In this document: in pieces, positions 23,566-32,677 of the stretch | How the letters are laid out: the number at the start of each line of letters is the position of its first letter | How positions within the stretch are numbered: the stretch's first letter is position 1 | Source of the DNA: DASSKK01 sp035690495 | GTDB taxonomy: Bacteria > Actinomycetota > Actinomycetes > Propionibacteriales > Nocardioidaceae | Direction of reading: 5' to 3' | DNA: 64,000 nt | Assembly: GCA_035690495.1 (NCBI GenBank) | Contig: DASSKK010000081.1 | Coordinates: forward strand, 195,203-259,202 | Notes under the pieces: generated by a model | What the model was told of the DNA's origin: nothing | Seen by the model: only the letters and a program-made list of their open reading frames with translations | Database searches by the model: none | Position numbers and translations under genes: made by a program

Positions 23566-23963
23566 TTTGGCCTCAATCCTTCCGTGTGCTTGGGCGGGGC
23601 GGCGGGGGCCAACCCTGCACAACCTAGCGTGTCGTTCAACCCACGTTCGGTCTTCACCAGACACAACATCCCATCACGTCGCGCGCTTCCCTGTGGGTGG
23701 GGTGGATTCGACCCGCGAAGGGTGAGGATCCCCACACCCGCTGTTCTGCACCTCCCGCCACTGGCGGCTCGTCTACCAGTCTGCCTCGGCTTGTACTCTT
23801 CCGGTTGCCAATCCACAGAAGATGAAACCTGGTCGACGGTGTGCACCCGCACATCGTGACCCGAGAAGCACCTGTTTCGGTGCAGGCGTGGCGAATCGGC
23901 GTGGCCGGGCGTGTCGCAGGTAGATTGAGGCGTACGTCGTACACATCTTGGATGAGGAGTGCT
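23566..23963. promoter_or_regulatory. 398-bp intergenic region upstream of parE
   Basis: No gene or tRNA was seen. A possible -10 (TAGATT, 23921-23926) lies about 40 bp before the parE start, followed by the short symmetric gtacgtcgtac (23932-23942). The parE RBS is GAGGAG at 23954-23959. The DUF7455 promoter must also be here on the minus strand but is not obvious. Confidence 0.35.
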
Positions 23964-26069
23964 GTGCCGAGCCTGCCGAGCCGCACCGCCGGAGGGACCA
24001 CGATCGACAACACGTACAACGCTCAGCATCTGCTGGTGCTCGAAGGCCTCGAAGCGGTCCGCAAGCGGCCGGGCATGTACGTCGGGTCGACCGACACCCG
24101 CGGGCTGATGCACTGCGTGTGGGAGATCATCGACAACGGCGTGGACGAGGCGCTGGCCGGTGTGGCCGGCCGCATCGAGGTGATCCTGCACCCGGACGGC
24201 TCGGTGGAGGTGCGCGACGACGGACGCGGCATCCCGGTCGACACCGAGCGCAAGACCGGGCTGTCGGGCCTCGAGGTGGTCTTCACCAAGCTGCACGCGG
24301 GCGGCAAGTTCGGCGGTGGCTCGTACGTCGCCACCGGCGGCCTGCACGGGGTCGGGGCGTCGGTGGTCAACGCGCTGTCCGCGCGGCTGGACGTCGAGGT
24401 GGACCGGCCGCCGGTCACCCAGGCGATGTCGTTCCAGCGCGGGGCCCCGGGCGTGTTCGACGGCGAGGGGCCGGGGGCCGCGTTCACGCGGGGGTCGGGC
24501 TTGCACAAGCGCGGGCGGGTCAAGAAGGGCGTCACCGGCACCAGGATCCGGTTCTGGCCGGACCGGCAGATCTTCACCAAGGACGCGACCTTCGCCTTCG
24601 ACGAGCTGGTCACCCGGGCTCGGCAGACCTCGTTCCTCGTGCCCGGCCTGGAGCTCGAGATCCGCGACCTGAGGGCCCCGGAGGACACGGTGCCGGCCGT
24701 GGAGAGCTTCAAGCACGACGGCGGGATCAGCGAGTTCTGCGACTTCCTGGCCGCCGACGAGCCGGTGACCGACGTCCTGCGGCTGCAGGGCCACGCCCAG
24801 TTCACCGAGACCGTGCCGCTGATGGACGACCACGGCCACATGACCCCTCAGGACGTCGAGCGCGACCTCGCCGTCGACGTGGCGTTGCGCTGGGGGACCG
24901 GCTACGACACCGAGATCCGCTCGTTCGTGAACGTGATCGCCACGCCCAAGGGCGGCACGCACCTGACCGGCTTCGAGCAGGCGGTCACCAAGACGTTCAA
25001 CGAGGTGCTCAAGGCGAAGCGGACATTGAAGTCCAGCGAGCCCGACGTGCTCAAGGAGGACGTCCTCGAGGGTCTCACCGCCGTCGTCACGGTCCGCCTG
25101 GCCGAGCCCCAGTTCGAGGGGCAGACCAAGGAGGTGCTCGGCACTCCCAAAGCGCGCATGATCGTGCGTCAGGTGGTGACCAGCGAGCTGAGGAGGTTCC
25201 TGACCTCGACCAAGAAGGGGCACAAGCAGCAGGCTCAGCGGGTGCTGGAGAAGGTCGCAAACGCGTCCCGGACCCGGATCGCCGCCCGTCAGCACCGGGA
25301 GACGCAGCGCCGCAAGAGTGCCCTGGAGTCCTCGGCGCTGCCCTCCAAGCTCGCCGACTGCCGCTCGAATGACGTCGAGCGGTCCGAACTCTTCATTGTC
25401 GAGGGCGACTCGGCGCTGGGCACCGCGAAGCTGGCCCGCAACTCGGAGTTCCAGGCGCTGCTCCCGATCCGGGGCAAGATCCTCAACGTGCAGAAGGCGT
25501 CGGTCTCCGACATGCTCAAGAACGCCGAGTGCGCCTCGATCATCCAGGTTGTCGGCGCCGGCTCGGGGCGCAGCTTCGATCTCGAGGCACGCCGCTACGG
25601 CCGGATCATCTTCATGGCCGACGCGGACTCCGACGGGGCGCATATCCGGTGCCTGCTGACCACGCTGTTCTTCACCTACATGCGTGGGCTGATCGAGGCC
25701 GGGCGGGTCTACAGCGCGGTGCCGCCGCTGCACCGCATCGAGCTGGCCAACCCGAAGAAGGGGATGGACAAGTACGTCTACACCTACTCCGACACCGAGC
25801 TGTCGCGGAAGCTGGCCGAGCTGTCGAAGAAGGGGGTGCGCTGGAAGGAGCCCGTGCAGCGGTACAAGGGACTCGGCGAGATGGATGCCCACCAGCTCGC
25901 GGAGACCACCATGGACCCGCGGCACCGGACGCTGCGCCGGATCACCGTCGACGACGCCGAGGCGGCTACGGGGGTGTTCGAGCTGCTGATGGGCTCGGAG
26001 GTCGCCCCGCGCAAGGAGTTCCTTGTGCAGGGCGCTTATGAGGTGGACGCCGACACCCTCGACGCCTAG
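23964..26069 (+). CDS. parE: DNA topoisomerase IV subunit B (type IIA)
   Basis: 701 residues from GTG 23964, preceded by GAGGAG. GHKL ATPase motifs: EIIDNGVDEALAG (residues ~55-67), DDGRGIPVD, GGLHGVGASVVNALS. TOPRIM: EGDSALGTAKLARNSEFQAL, with the acidic MADADSDGAHIRCLL. C-terminal RYKGLGEMDAHQL. It hydrolyses ATP to drive strand passage with the ParC subunit encoded on the opposite strand from 32674. It is called ParE rather than GyrB because of its sigA-parC neighbourhood, matching the second type IIA pair of Streptomyces. No intein is present in this subunit. Confidence 0.93.
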   Translation: MPSLPSRTAGGTTIDNTYNAQHLLVLEGLEAVRKRPGMYVGSTDTRGLMHCVWEIIDNGVDEALAGVAGRIEVILHPDGSVEVRDDGRGIPVDTERKTGLSGLEVVFTKLHAGGKFGGGSYVATGGLHGVGASVVNALSARLDVEVDRPPVTQAMSFQRGAPGVFDGEGPGAAFTRGSGLHKRGRVKKGVTGTRIRFWPDRQIFTKDATFAFDELVTRARQTSFLVPGLELEIRDLRAPEDTVPAVESFKHDGGISEFCDFLAADEPVTDVLRLQGHAQFTETVPLMDDHGHMTPQDVERDLAVDVALRWGTGYDTEIRSFVNVIATPKGGTHLTGFEQAVTKTFNEVLKAKRTLKSSEPDVLKEDVLEGLTAVVTVRLAEPQFEGQTKEVLGTPKARMIVRQVVTSELRRFLTSTKKGHKQQAQRVLEKVANASRTRIAARQHRETQRRKSALESSALPSKLADCRSNDVERSELFIVEGDSALGTAKLARNSEFQALLPIRGKILNVQKASVSDMLKNAECASIIQVVGAGSGRSFDLEARRYGRIIFMADADSDGAHIRCLLTTLFFTYMRGLIEAGRVYSAVPPLHRIELANPKKGMDKYVYTYSDTELSRKLAELSKKGVRWKEPVQRYKGLGEMDAHQLAETTMDPRHRTLRRITVDDAEAATGVFELLMGSEVAPRKEFLVQGAYEVDADTLDA

Positions 26070-26077
26070 GCCGCCGC

Positions 26078-26620
26078 TCAGACGCCGGGCGGGCAGTGCA
26101 CCCGCGGGTTCCACATCGAGAACATCCCGGCCGGGTTGTCGTACCAGATCCAGGCGTGCAGCGAGTAGTACGCCGGAAGCCCGAAGCGGTTGCCCGCTGG
26201 GGTGAAGTTGAACCGGTGGCCGTAGAGACGTGGCCGCGGCGCGTCCTGTCCGTGGGAGTCACGCCACGCGGAGACCGTCACGACGTACTCGAGAGCCGCC
26301 AGGCGCAGATGCCCGTTGTAGCCGAGCCGGTAGACGACGGCTTCGGGGTGGCGCAGCGCGATCTTGCCGTCGACGAGCGTGCCGTCGACCAGGTGGATGC
26401 CCATGCCGCCGCTGCCCTTCATCGCGATGCAGGCGATGCCGCGCTTGTCCTTGAACATCGCGTAGCCGGCCTGGATGACTGCGGCGTGCGAGTGGTAGGC
26501 GTCGGTGGCGGCGCGGGCCACGCGCACGTCGTGGCGGGTGCCCGCGAGCGCGCCCGGAGCAGCGACCGCGAGGGCCATGGCGGCCGCGGCAACGGCGGCC
26601 GCAGCCTTGGTGAGCCTCAT
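26078..26620 (-). CDS. Secreted conserved protein
   Basis: 180 residues. The first ~28 are a signal peptide: MRLTKAAAAVAAAAMALAVA with basic residues then a hydrophobic core, and a likely cut after ALAG. The mature part is rich in His, Tyr and Trp with one strand-like AVVYRLGYNGHLRLAALEYVV. No family is recognised. The ATG overlaps the TGA of the DUF4242 gene by one base (TGATG), so the two are coupled. Convergent with parE, 8 bp gap. Confidence 0.75.
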   Translation of the reverse strand: MRLTKAAAAVAAAAMALAVAAPGALAGTRHDVRVARAATDAYHSHAAVIQAGYAMFKDKRGIACIAMKGSGGMGIHLVDGTLVDGKIALRHPEAVVYRLGYNGHLRLAALEYVVTVSAWRDSHGQDAPRPRLYGHRFNFTPAGNRFGLPAYYSLHAWIWYDNPAGMFSMWNPRVHCPPGV

Positions 26621-26871
26621 CAGGATCCCTCCTTGACCTCGAAGACCTCGTCGGCGACCAGGCCGTGCGCCTCGCGGTGCACGGTCGTGGAGGCGTCCGC
26701 GGAAGGGGCTTCGACGAGGCAGAAGATCTTCCCCTGGCTCTCGTCCACCCAGTAGCGCAGGTAGCGCACGTCGTACTTGCCCTGGACCTGGAGGTCGGCC
26801 ATGTGGGCCTTGGCCACGTCGTCGACGGTGACCCCGCCGTCGATGCTGTGGACGTCCATGTAGAGCGGCAT
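26620..26871 (-). CDS. DUF4242 family protein
   Basis: 83 residues with an AGGAGGA RBS. The family pattern is near-complete: MPLYMDVHSIDGGVTVDDVA, KYDVRYLRYWVDESQGKIFC, LVEAPSADA, VHREAHGLVADEVFEV. DUF4242 proteins are small ferredoxin-like-fold proteins, some annotated as nickel-binding. The conserved His/Cys/Asp residues are compatible with metal binding, but that role is not shown. It leads a two-gene unit with the secreted protein, downstream of a LAL regulator on the same strand. Confidence 0.85.
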   Translation of the reverse strand: MPLYMDVHSIDGGVTVDDVAKAHMADLQVQGKYDVRYLRYWVDESQGKIFCLVEAPSADASTTVHREAHGLVADEVFEVKEGS

Positions 26872-26978
26872 CGTTCCTCCTCGAAAGGTGCTCGGGTGTG
26901 CCGGGTGTCGCGACGAACCTAGGGCGGCGAGGATGCCTGGGGATCGGTGAATCCTGCCCAGATTGGGCGGCAGACTGC

Positions 26979-29594
26979 CTATCTCGAGGCGCCGACGAGC
27001 CCGTCGCGCCGGGCACTCTCGGCGGCGGCCCGGCGGGTGGGCACACCCAGCTTGTCGAGCACGGCGGACACGTGGTGGTCGACGGTCCGCACCGACAGGA
27101 ACAGCCGGGAGGCGATCTCCTCGTTCGTGCAGCCCTCGCAGACCAGCGCGAGCACCTCGCCCTGGCGCGGGGTCAGGCCGGCGGGATGGGCGCGGGTGGA
27201 GGCGCGTGCGCCGGTGGAGACGGACCTGAAGCCCAGCCGGCGCATCTCACGGCGGGTGGCACGCACTGCCGCCTCGGCGCCGAGCGCCTCGAACCTGGAC
27301 AGCGCCTCGCGCAGATCCGCCTGCTCGCCGGAGTCGAAGAGCGCGAGGGCGGACTCGTAGGGGCAGGACAGCCGCTCCCAGGCGCGTGCCGCGGCCGACC
27401 ACTGACCGGCCAGGGACAGCCGGTACGGCGCGGGCAGGCTCCGGCCGGATGCCTCGGCGCCCTCGCCGGCCCGCTTGATGCCGAGACGGCGCTGCCAGAG
27501 GGCGATCAGGCCGCGGGTCCAGCCGTCGCTCCCGTCCGCGCACCCGGCCGCGAGCGCCAGATCGGCCCTGGCGAGATCCAGCTCCCCGTCCAGCCAGTGC
27601 GCCTCTGCGCGTCGTGGAAGTGCCTTGCGGATCCAATCCGGGTCCTCGCTGGTCGAGGCGTGGGCGGCAGCCGCGTCGAGGTGGGACCACGCTTCCGGGT
27701 CGCCGCGCCGGGCGAGCACACGTCCGAGCGTCATCCACGCCGGCATCCGGTTCGCCGGCGAGATCGCCGGCCTGGCCAGACAGGCGCGTGCGATGTAGGT
27801 CGCCTCGTCCCACCGACCGAGCTCCGAGAGCGCCTCGGCGTGCCAGCTCTGCAAGCAGACGCCGTAGGTCGCCAGGTCGTTCTCCTCGCAGTAGCGGGAT
27901 GCGTCCAGGTAGCACTGCTCGGCCTCGCCGTAGCGGCACTCGTTGACCAGGATTGCATGGGTGTTCGCGAAGGCCCGGCCGGCTTGGGCGTGTGCGGCAC
28001 CGGACACCGCGACATCGAGCGCGCGCTGCATCGGCGCCTGCCAGTCCTGGCCGATGTCCAGTAGGAGGCACGCCTCGGTGTCGAGCGCGTCGCTGAGCAC
28101 GTCCGGCAGGTCGAGCCGCTCGGCGAGCGACTGTGTGGTGCGGAGGAGGTTGAGCGCCCGGTCGTGCTTGGCCACGCGGCCGAGGGCGCCGGCCATGGAG
28201 TGCTGGGCGCGAGCCAGCGCCGCGGAGGGGCCGAGCCCGGCGACGCACTCCACTGCCGCCTCGGCGTAGGCCGACGACTCAGTGCTTCGACACAGACGCC
28301 ACATCACCCGCGAGAGGAACTCCAGCGTCCCGGACTCCCGGACCGGGTCGTCCACTGTCCTCCACCAGCTGAGCGCCTGCTCGGCGGCCGCCGCCGCTTC
28401 GTCCCATCGATCCATCAGGGACAGCTCCCGGCCGAGCCCGTCGCTCAGCTCGGCGACGAGACCGGGGTCCGCCTCGCCTGCGAACCGCAACGCGCGTTCG
28501 TACTGGAGCGCCGCCTCCCGGTGAGCGCCCAGGGCCGCCGCCCGTCGTGCAGCCTGTGGAGCCAGCAGCAGCACCGCCTCGACGTCTCCGGCGCCCTCGG
28601 CGTGGTAGGCGAGCCGGGCCTGGTCGGTGTCTCCGGCGGTCCTCAGGGCGCGGAGCAGGTCCGCATGCACCCGGACTCGTCGGTGCGCGGGGATCTCGGC
28701 CTCCACCGCAACCCGTGCGATCTCGTGGCGGAAGACGAGGGTGCGGCCCTCGCTGGTCAGCACGCCCGAGGCGAGCATCTCGTCCCAGACCTCGGTGGGG
28801 GCACCGGCGACCTGCTCCAGCAGGGAGGGTTCGATGCGCCAGCCGATCAACGCCGCGGCTTCGAGCAGGCCACGAGCGTCCTCGGACAACCGCGCGACCC
28901 TCGCCAGCAGGACGTCGCGTACCGATGGCGGAATCTCGCCCGCGGCGGCCGCGACCACCTCGCCGACCAGGAACGGATTGCCGCCGGTGAGCCGGTAGAC
29001 CTCGTCGGCGTCCACCGCTGCCTCGGTGCTCAGGGCCGCGACGGCTTCCCGCGAGAGCGCAGGCACATCGACACGGCGGGTGGTGCCGAGCCGGGCCAGA
29101 TCTCCGAGGACGAGCCGCAGCGGCTCGGTCGCGAGGGCGTCGTCACGGTAGGTGAGGATCAGCAACGTGGGTGTGTCGCGGATCCGGTGACCGAGAAAGG
29201 CCAGCAGGTCGAGCGTGGCCTCGTCGGCCCAGTGGGCATCCTCCACCACGAAGGCGGTCGGCGATCCGCGCCGACCCGGGTCGCCGAGCCGCTCCAGGAC
29301 GGCGGTGAACAGCTCGTTGCGAGGAACCTGTCGGGTGCACAGGTCACCCAGCCCACCGCCGAGCTGCTCGGCCGCGTCGTACAGCGGCGCCAGCGGACGC
29401 GGCGTGAACAACCCGTCGCACCGGCCCCAGCACCACCGGGCGTCGGGAATGGTCCTCTCCAGCTCCTCGACCAAGGTGGACTTGCCGACGCCCGCCTCGC
29501 CGGCGACCAGAACCAGCCGGCCCGCGCCCGCCCGAGCCTCGCAGGCGTACTGCTGCAAGGAGGCCAGCTGCGCCTCCCGCTCGAGGATCGCCAC
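26979..29594 (-). CDS. LAL-family LuxR transcriptional regulator
   Basis: 871 residues from GTG 29594. Walker A is GEAGVGKSTLVEELE (residues ~33-47), Walker B-like FVVEDAHWADE, then a long helical TPR region, and a C-terminal LuxR HTH (LTPRQGEVLALVCEGCTNEE, RTVDHHVSAVLDKLGVPTR). STAND-type ATP-dependent activator. The next gene in the direction of transcription, after 107 bp, is DUF4242 plus the secreted protein, the likeliest target, though unproven. A second, unrelated LAL protein is at 7091. Confidence 0.92.
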   Translation of the reverse strand: MAILEREAQLASLQQYACEARAGAGRLVLVAGEAGVGKSTLVEELERTIPDARWCWGRCDGLFTPRPLAPLYDAAEQLGGGLGDLCTRQVPRNELFTAVLERLGDPGRRGSPTAFVVEDAHWADEATLDLLAFLGHRIRDTPTLLILTYRDDALATEPLRLVLGDLARLGTTRRVDVPALSREAVAALSTEAAVDADEVYRLTGGNPFLVGEVVAAAAGEIPPSVRDVLLARVARLSEDARGLLEAAALIGWRIEPSLLEQVAGAPTEVWDEMLASGVLTSEGRTLVFRHEIARVAVEAEIPAHRRVRVHADLLRALRTAGDTDQARLAYHAEGAGDVEAVLLLAPQAARRAAALGAHREAALQYERALRFAGEADPGLVAELSDGLGRELSLMDRWDEAAAAAEQALSWWRTVDDPVRESGTLEFLSRVMWRLCRSTESSAYAEAAVECVAGLGPSAALARAQHSMAGALGRVAKHDRALNLLRTTQSLAERLDLPDVLSDALDTEACLLLDIGQDWQAPMQRALDVAVSGAAHAQAGRAFANTHAILVNECRYGEAEQCYLDASRYCEENDLATYGVCLQSWHAEALSELGRWDEATYIARACLARPAISPANRMPAWMTLGRVLARRGDPEAWSHLDAAAAHASTSEDPDWIRKALPRRAEAHWLDGELDLARADLALAAGCADGSDGWTRGLIALWQRRLGIKRAGEGAEASGRSLPAPYRLSLAGQWSAAARAWERLSCPYESALALFDSGEQADLREALSRFEALGAEAAVRATRREMRRLGFRSVSTGARASTRAHPAGLTPRQGEVLALVCEGCTNEEIASRLFLSVRTVDHHVSAVLDKLGVPTRRAAAESARRDGLVGASR

Positions 29595-29655
29595 ACGGAG
29601 ATTGTGGGCTCACCGGGCCGACCGCGCCAGTGCCGGTCTGCACCACGGTGCGCGC

Positions 29656-30159
29656 TCACGCCAGCTGGTCCAGCCCACCTGTGTCGACGTCGTAGACGAA
29701 CCCGCCGACAGCCACCCGGTCGGGGATCAGCGGATGCGCGCGCACCGTCGCGACGTCGTCGACGAGCGCGGCGTGCTGATCCGCAACGACGCCGAAGCGC
29801 ATCCAGGACGCATCGGCCCCTGCCGACTCACCGACCCGCTCGCGCATCTGGTCCTGTGTGGCGCTGCCCATCGCGCACCGCGAGTGGGGGATGACCAGGA
29901 TCCGGTCCACGCCGAGCAGGTGGACGGCCAGCACCAGCTCGCCGAGCACCTGCTCGGTGACCCGGCCACCGGCGTTGCGGAGCACCTTCGCGTCGCCGAC
30001 CCGCAGGCCGAGGATCGCCAGCGGGTCGATCCGGGAGTCCATGCAGGTCAGAACGGCGACTCCGCGCGCCGCCTGGCCGGGCACCCCGGCATGGGCGAAC
30101 GAGTCCCGGTAGTCCCGGTTGGCGGCGATCAGGTCCTCGAAGGCGTCAGAGGCGGTCAC
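29656..30159 (-). CDS. Beta-carbonic anhydrase
   Basis: 167 residues from GTG 30159. Zinc ligands and catalytic dyad fit the beta class: C39 and D41-R43 in CMDSRIDP, H92 and C95 in PHSRCAM, plus RNAGGRVTE. The small size and these signatures resemble the mycobacterial Rv1284-type enzyme. It interconverts CO2 and bicarbonate. The GTG overlaps the TGA of the MFS gene (GTGA), so it is the last member of the parC-lprG-MFS-carbonic anhydrase chain. Confidence 0.88.
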   Translation of the reverse strand: MTASDAFEDLIAANRDYRDSFAHAGVPGQAARGVAVLTCMDSRIDPLAILGLRVGDAKVLRNAGGRVTEQVLGELVLAVHLLGVDRILVIPHSRCAMGSATQDQMRERVGESAGADASWMRFGVVADQHAALVDDVATVRAHPLIPDRVAVGGFVYDVDTGGLDQLA

Positions 30160-31979
30160 CCGGGAAATGTAGCGGAGCGGTCCGTCGACCCTGCGGCGTG
30201 CACCCGGCCGGGCCTTGCGGATCCGAACATGGCGAGCGCGGCGGCGCCGGCGAGCGCGGCGCAGATCGCCGCGCCGACGAAGACGGTCTGGAGCTGGGCG
30301 AGGCCGGCCTGCTCCAGCATCGCCGTGTAGGCGGGGCACTGGGTGCCCGTGTGGCAGACCTCCGACGGGGCGGGGAGGCCGGCCTGGACCGCGTAGTAGC
30401 GGCGCAGCCCTACGGTGGTGAGCACGCTGATCCCGACCAGCATGCCGACCATCCGGGCCACCACCAGCAGGGCGCTGGCGACGCCGTGCACGTGGGAGGG
30501 GGTGCTCGCCAGCAGCACCGCGTTGACCGGCGCGATGGCCAGGCCGAACCCCAGCCCCGCCGCGACCAGCGGGACCGTGGCGACCGGGTGCGCCAGGCTG
30601 TGCGCGCCCCAGGTGGACATCCACCAGAACGCGCCAGTGGTCAGCGCCATCGCGAGCGCAGTGAGCACGCCGGCGGGACAGCGGCGCAGAGCCCAGCCGC
30701 CGAGCAGGGCGCCGACCGGGATCGCCGTGAGAAGCCGCACGAGCACCAAGGCGGCCCCGAGCTGGGAGGTGGGAGAGACCGTGATCCGCGCGAAGATCGG
30801 CACGTCGACGAGTCCGGCGATCAGCGCGGCACCGGTCAGGAAGCTGACCAGCAGGGACCCTTGGGCGTGGCGGTGGGCGAACGTCGCGCGCGGAACCAGC
30901 GGGGCGGGGCTGCGCCGGCGCTGCCAGACCCAGGCGACCGCGGCGAGCGCGGAGCCGAGTAGTAGCCACGGTCCGGCCGGCGAGAACACCGAGACCTGAG
31001 GATCGGCGGTCGCGAACGCCATCACGATGCCCGCGAGCACGAGCGCGAGCAGGCCGGCGCCGAGCGGGTCGGACTCGCGCGCCAGCTGCGGCCACCGGCG
31101 TACGCCGACCAGCGGCCGGCGCGTGGTGGCGCACCTGATCCAGAACGCGACCGCCAGCACCACGAAGGCGATGCCCAGCGGCGACAGCCATCGCGATCCG
31201 CCGACCACCGGCACGAACGCCAACCCGACGCTCACCCGCGCGGTCAGCTGCGGCGGCTCCACCAACACCAGCGCCAGGATCAGGAGCGCCAGCAGGCCCA
31301 GCGTCGCTCCCAGCACGTCGCGTCTGGCGGGCGACGGGGCGGCCGGGAGGGGCGGCGCGGTCGTGGCCGGGCCTGGCGGGAGCGCGAGCTTGCGAGCGCG
31401 GATGGTCCGGCCGCGCCGCCCCTCCCGGAAGCCCGAAGCCCGCAGGGCGAGGACGAGCACCACCCCCACGACGACGTTGACCGCGAAGATCACCTGCCAG
31501 GTGGTGACGGCGAGGATCGCGGCGCCGTACAACGGACCCAGCACGCTACCGAGCTCCTGGACTGCGCCGACCACGCCCAGCGGGACCCCGCGGCGCTCGC
31601 GCGGGTACAGATCGGCGACCAGGGCCAGCGTCGCGGGCACCAGCCCCCCGGCGCCGACGCCCTGCAGGAACCGGCCGGCGACCATGCTGGCCAGGTCGTA
31701 GGAGCCGGCGGTGACCAGCGAGCCGAACGCGAACACCAGCAGCGAGCCGACCAGGACCGGGACGCGTCCGCGCAGGTCGGCGATCCGGCCGGCCAGCGGA
31801 AGCGTGGCGACGTAGCCGAGCAGGAACCCGGACACGATCGGCGCCGCCCGCTGGAGCTCGTCGATGGAGAGCCCGACCCCCGCCATCATGTCGGGCAGGG
31901 CGAGCACCACTACGTAGGTGTCGGCGGCCGCGAACGCCACCGCGACAGCAGCGATCCCGAGCTGCAGCCGACCGGTCAC
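30156..31979 (-). CDS. MFS transporter, P55-like partner of LprG
   Basis: 607 residues from GTG 31979, with about 14 hydrophobic helices. The MFS motif A-like loop GRIADLRGRVPVLVG is near residue 63. The cytosolic loops are basic. Its start overlaps the lprG stop (GTGA), the same order as lprG-Rv1410c (P55) in mycobacteria, where the pair exports lipids across the envelope. A C-terminal segment contains cysteines (CHTGTQC), unusual for MFS proteins. The lprG context, rather than sequence alone, suggests envelope lipid export over general drug efflux. Confidence 0.87.
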   Translation of the reverse strand: MTGRLQLGIAAVAVAFAAADTYVVVLALPDMMAGVGLSIDELQRAAPIVSGFLLGYVATLPLAGRIADLRGRVPVLVGSLLVFAFGSLVTAGSYDLASMVAGRFLQGVGAGGLVPATLALVADLYPRERRGVPLGVVGAVQELGSVLGPLYGAAILAVTTWQVIFAVNVVVGVVLVLALRASGFREGRRGRTIRARKLALPPGPATTAPPLPAAPSPARRDVLGATLGLLALLILALVLVEPPQLTARVSVGLAFVPVVGGSRWLSPLGIAFVVLAVAFWIRCATTRRPLVGVRRWPQLARESDPLGAGLLALVLAGIVMAFATADPQVSVFSPAGPWLLLGSALAAVAWVWQRRRSPAPLVPRATFAHRHAQGSLLVSFLTGAALIAGLVDVPIFARITVSPTSQLGAALVLVRLLTAIPVGALLGGWALRRCPAGVLTALAMALTTGAFWWMSTWGAHSLAHPVATVPLVAAGLGFGLAIAPVNAVLLASTPSHVHGVASALLVVARMVGMLVGISVLTTVGLRRYYAVQAGLPAPSEVCHTGTQCPAYTAMLEQAGLAQLQTVFVGAAICAALAGAAALAMFGSARPGRVHAAGSTDRSATFPG

Positions 31980-32677
31980 GGCTTGCTGATGTGCGGGTGT
32001 GCGCCGTAGTCGTCGAAGCCGATCGTGTACGTGACGTCGCCGCCCTTGGCGTAGAACGGGCCGGTGAGCACTGCCCTCACCAGCCGGTGCCGGTCGTCGA
32101 TGCTGAACGTCGCGTCGAAGTTGCCCGACGGCACCGCGCTGGGGATCACGGTCGCGACGGCGCGTCCGGGCACCGTGCCGTGGTAGCTGTCGAGCACGGA
32201 CTTGCCGTTGCGTTGCTGCGCGCCCTTCGTCAGGTGCGTTGCGGAGGTGAGCAGCGACGACAACCCACCGGAGGTGCTCATCAGGTCCGCAGGATTGGGT
32301 GCGCCGTAGTCGTGCGGGTCGATCGGCACGAACTTCGTGGTGAACGGCAGCTTGGCGTAGACCACGCCCTGCAGTGCGACCACCGCCACGTCGGCGGTGA
32401 TGCCGCTGGCGGCGACCTTGATCGAGCCCTTGAACGCCGGGGCGTGGGTCGCCACACCATCGGCGTCGAGCACCCCGTCGACCCCGGAGGGCAGCTTGCC
32501 GGTGGACAGGTGCAGGTGCACCCCCGAGGTCTTGTCGAGCTTCTTCTTCGCCGTCGCCAGCGCCTGGTGGGGGCTCAACGAGGACGCGCTGTCGTGCGAG
32601 CAGCCGGAGGGGCCGATCAGCAGGCCGCAGAGGAGTACGGCGAGCAGGATGCGTGCCGCCCGCACGGAGAGGCTCAT
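31976..32677 (-). CDS. lprG: LppX/LprAFG-family lipoprotein, LprG-like
   Basis: 233 residues. A signal peptide with a lipobox-like GPSGC at residues ~23-27 (Cys27 expected to be lipidated) is followed by the LppX_LprAFG fold: AKKKLDKTSGVHLHLST, TADVAVVALQGVVYAKL, and the C-terminal VTYTIGFDDYG. This family has a hydrophobic cavity that carries triacylglycerol or lipoglycans. The ATG overlaps the parC stop and its stop overlaps the MFS start, so it is translated in series with both. Name by synteny and fold; function in this organism is inferred. Confidence 0.85.
   Translation of the reverse strand: MSLSVRAARILLAVLLCGLLIGPSGCSHDSASSLSPHQALATAKKKLDKTSGVHLHLSTGKLPSGVDGVLDADGVATHAPAFKGSIKVAASGITADVAVVALQGVVYAKLPFTTKFVPIDPHDYGAPNPADLMSTSGGLSSLLTSATHLTKGAQQRNGKSVLDSYHGTVPGRAVATVIPSAVPSGNFDATFSIDDRHRLVRAVLTGPFYAKGGDVTYTIGFDDYGAHPHISKP

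Noticed and set aside
23690..23760. Possible tRNA, because of a ggattcgaccc segment
   Set aside because: No acceptor stem, anticodon arm or CCA end could be paired around it.
22486..23859. Open frame of 457 codons on the plus strand
   Set aside because: Antisense to the DMT permease and zinc-ribbon genes; low-complexity His/Arg/Gly composition; no start context.
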